A stretch of 52,031 nt of DNA from Microbacterium sp. VKM Ac-2923 (GTDB taxonomy: Bacteria; Actinomycetota; Actinomycetes; Actinomycetales; Microbacteriaceae). Position numbers and translations under genes: made by a program. The first letter of the stretch is position 1. The number at the start of each line of letters is the position of its first letter. Below are positions 51,225 to 52,031 of this stretch, piece by piece. The stretch covers positions 1-52,031 of the forward strand of contig NZ_JALGRP010000015.1 in assembly GCF_022815605.1 (NCBI RefSeq), in the 5' to 3' direction. The notes beneath the pieces were generated by a model. It was not told the origin of the DNA and ran no database searches. It saw nothing but the letters and a program-made list of their open reading frames with translations.

Positions 51225-52031
51225 TCAGCGGCAGCTGATCGCCGAGTACGGCGCGGTGATCGTGCGCGAACCGGATGCGCCCGTGGCCGTCACCTCGACC
51301 GAGCCAGCGGTGACCGACGCGGCGCGGACGGTCGTCGCCGTCGAGACCGATGCCCCGGGGACCACGGCACTGTGGGTCTTGCCACCCCATGCGGAGGTGA
51401 CGGTGAGGTCGGCGGCGGCGTCGCTGTCGTTCGTCGCCCTCGTGGTGACGATGACCTTGCCCGCGACGCACCGCGACGAGGCGACGGCGCTGACGGCGGG
51501 TCCCGGGGGTGCCGTGGCGGTGATGGTCGCGATCGCCGGCGTACCCGCCGAGTTGGCGAGCTGTCCGCGCACCTGCACTGTGTCCCCGGCCTTCTTGAGC
51601 GACGACAGATCGGCTTTGTCCCAGGTGACGGCGACGGTCTCGCGGTGACCGTCCTTGAAGGTCGCCTGCGCCGTCCCGGGGAGCGAGACCTCGGTGGAGC
51701 CGGCTTGCACGGTGGTGGCGATCGGGTCGACGGACGTCACCAGCAGCGAGGGGTTCCACTTCGCGGCGAGCGCGTCGCGCTCTTTCGCCGTGATGGCGAG
51801 GATCGAGCCGTGGCGCGGCGAGGCGGGCAGCGAGAAGCTGGACGGGATCGTCCACTGGATGTCACCCTCGAGCGAGTTGGTGCCGAGCGGGATGTAGCCG
51901 CGGCCGCCGTAGTTGTCGACCCACAGGAAGTACGTGTAGCCGGCGCGGTCGCCTTCGTTGGCCTTGAAGATCTCGGGACCTTCGACCTCGGGGGTGCCGG
52001 CGGTGCGGCCGATGCACGTGTCGATGAGAGA
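51225..52031 (-). CDS. Glycoside hydrolase family 43-like protein with Ig-like domain, C-terminal part
   Basis: The frame is open from the right edge (52031) to TGA at 51225, 268 residues. The first part (EVEGPEIFKANEG, YTYFLWVDNYGGRGYIPLGT) is the end of a five-bladed GH43 propeller. Then comes a Big_4-type bacterial Ig domain (ATFKDGHRETVAVTWDKADLSSLKKAGDTVQVRGQL) and a final beta-rich domain ending in ISCR. Probably a secreted arabinofuranosidase or xylosidase; the catalytic residues are outside the window. An internal ATG at 51740 is not the start. Confidence 0.75.
   Translation of the reverse strand, partial: SLIDTCIGRTAGTPEVEGPEIFKANEGDRAGYTYFLWVDNYGGRGYIPLGTNSLEGDIQWTIPSSFSLPASPRHGSILAITAKERDALAAKWNPSLLVTSVDPIATTVQAGSTEVSLPGTAQATFKDGHRETVAVTWDKADLSSLKKAGDTVQVRGQLANSAGTPAIATITATAPPGPAVSAVASSRCVAGKVIVTTRATNDSDAAADLTVTSAWGGKTHSAVVPGASVSTATTVRAASVTAGSVEVTATGASGSRTITAPYSAISCR

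Noticed and set aside
51118..51648. 176-codon plus-strand ORF after prfA
   Set aside because: It is antisense to the GH43/Ig-like gene, whose frame continues to the window edge.

Overview
The window looks like a chromosomal segment of a high-GC actinobacterium, most likely a Microbacterium or a close relative in Microbacteriaceae. Reasons: GC-rich codon use with many GTG starts; very common GTGA/ATGA 4-base gene overlaps; many TAGnnT -10 boxes placed 6-7 bases before the start codon (leaderless mRNAs); the frequent heptamer GGATGCC and its complement; and family-typical genes (DUF3097, DUF6458, DUF7882-like, TPM-PspA, actinobacterial Rho with a huge disordered N-terminus). No prophage, CRISPR array or complete mobile element is visible; only the left edge may hold the tail of a transposase. 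All calls were made by eye from sequence and translations; no database search was run.

Layout. 1-70 is a gene tail. 354-4855: metY (direct sulfhydrylation, minus), an SDR, a phosphoribosyltransferase-uracil-DNA glycosylase pair, a hierarchical 75-bp repeat and a GNAT acetyltransferase. 4878-6249: an M4 (protealysin-type) metallopeptidase overlapping its probable emfourin inhibitor. 6347-11388: a complete peptide/nickel-type ABC importer, five minus-strand genes joined by 4-base overlaps. 11527-15934: alpha/beta hydrolase, AhpD-like protein, tyrosine phosphatase, a stand-alone siderophore-interacting (SIP) domain protein behind an IdeR/DtxR-like box, an HEAVH-motif protein and an arginase-fold enzyme. 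16002-18953: PspA and a TPM-domain membrane protein. 19089-23574: DUF3097, trmB, a degenerate CPBP membrane protein, a guanidinium exporter under a guanidine-III riboswitch, and a PIG-V-like mannosyltransferase.

23638-31438 is accessory: small acidic proteins, a soluble GAF histidine kinase, an SRPBCC/FAD-oxidoreductase pair, a Nei-type glycosylase, an Ig-like secreted protein, and a MarR regulator divergent from a DUF7882-like two-gene unit around an AT-rich operator. 31482-32980 holds rtcB (RNA ligase) behind a promoter, a 28-codon leader ORF and an intrinsic terminator, an arrangement that looks like translation-sensing attenuation and is the most interesting candidate here. 33046-38519: SDR, DUF5684 membrane protein, small proteins, tRNA-Arg(CCG), DUF6458, a Ser/Thr kinase-lipoprotein pair and a transglutaminase-like protein.

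38724-51042 is core: argS, an LmeA-like lipid-binding protein, a divergent HPr-kinase-like/PqqD-like protein, then lysA-hom-thrC-thrB (lysine and threonine synthesis), rho and prfA. The right edge cuts a glycoside hydrolase family 43-like secreted protein.
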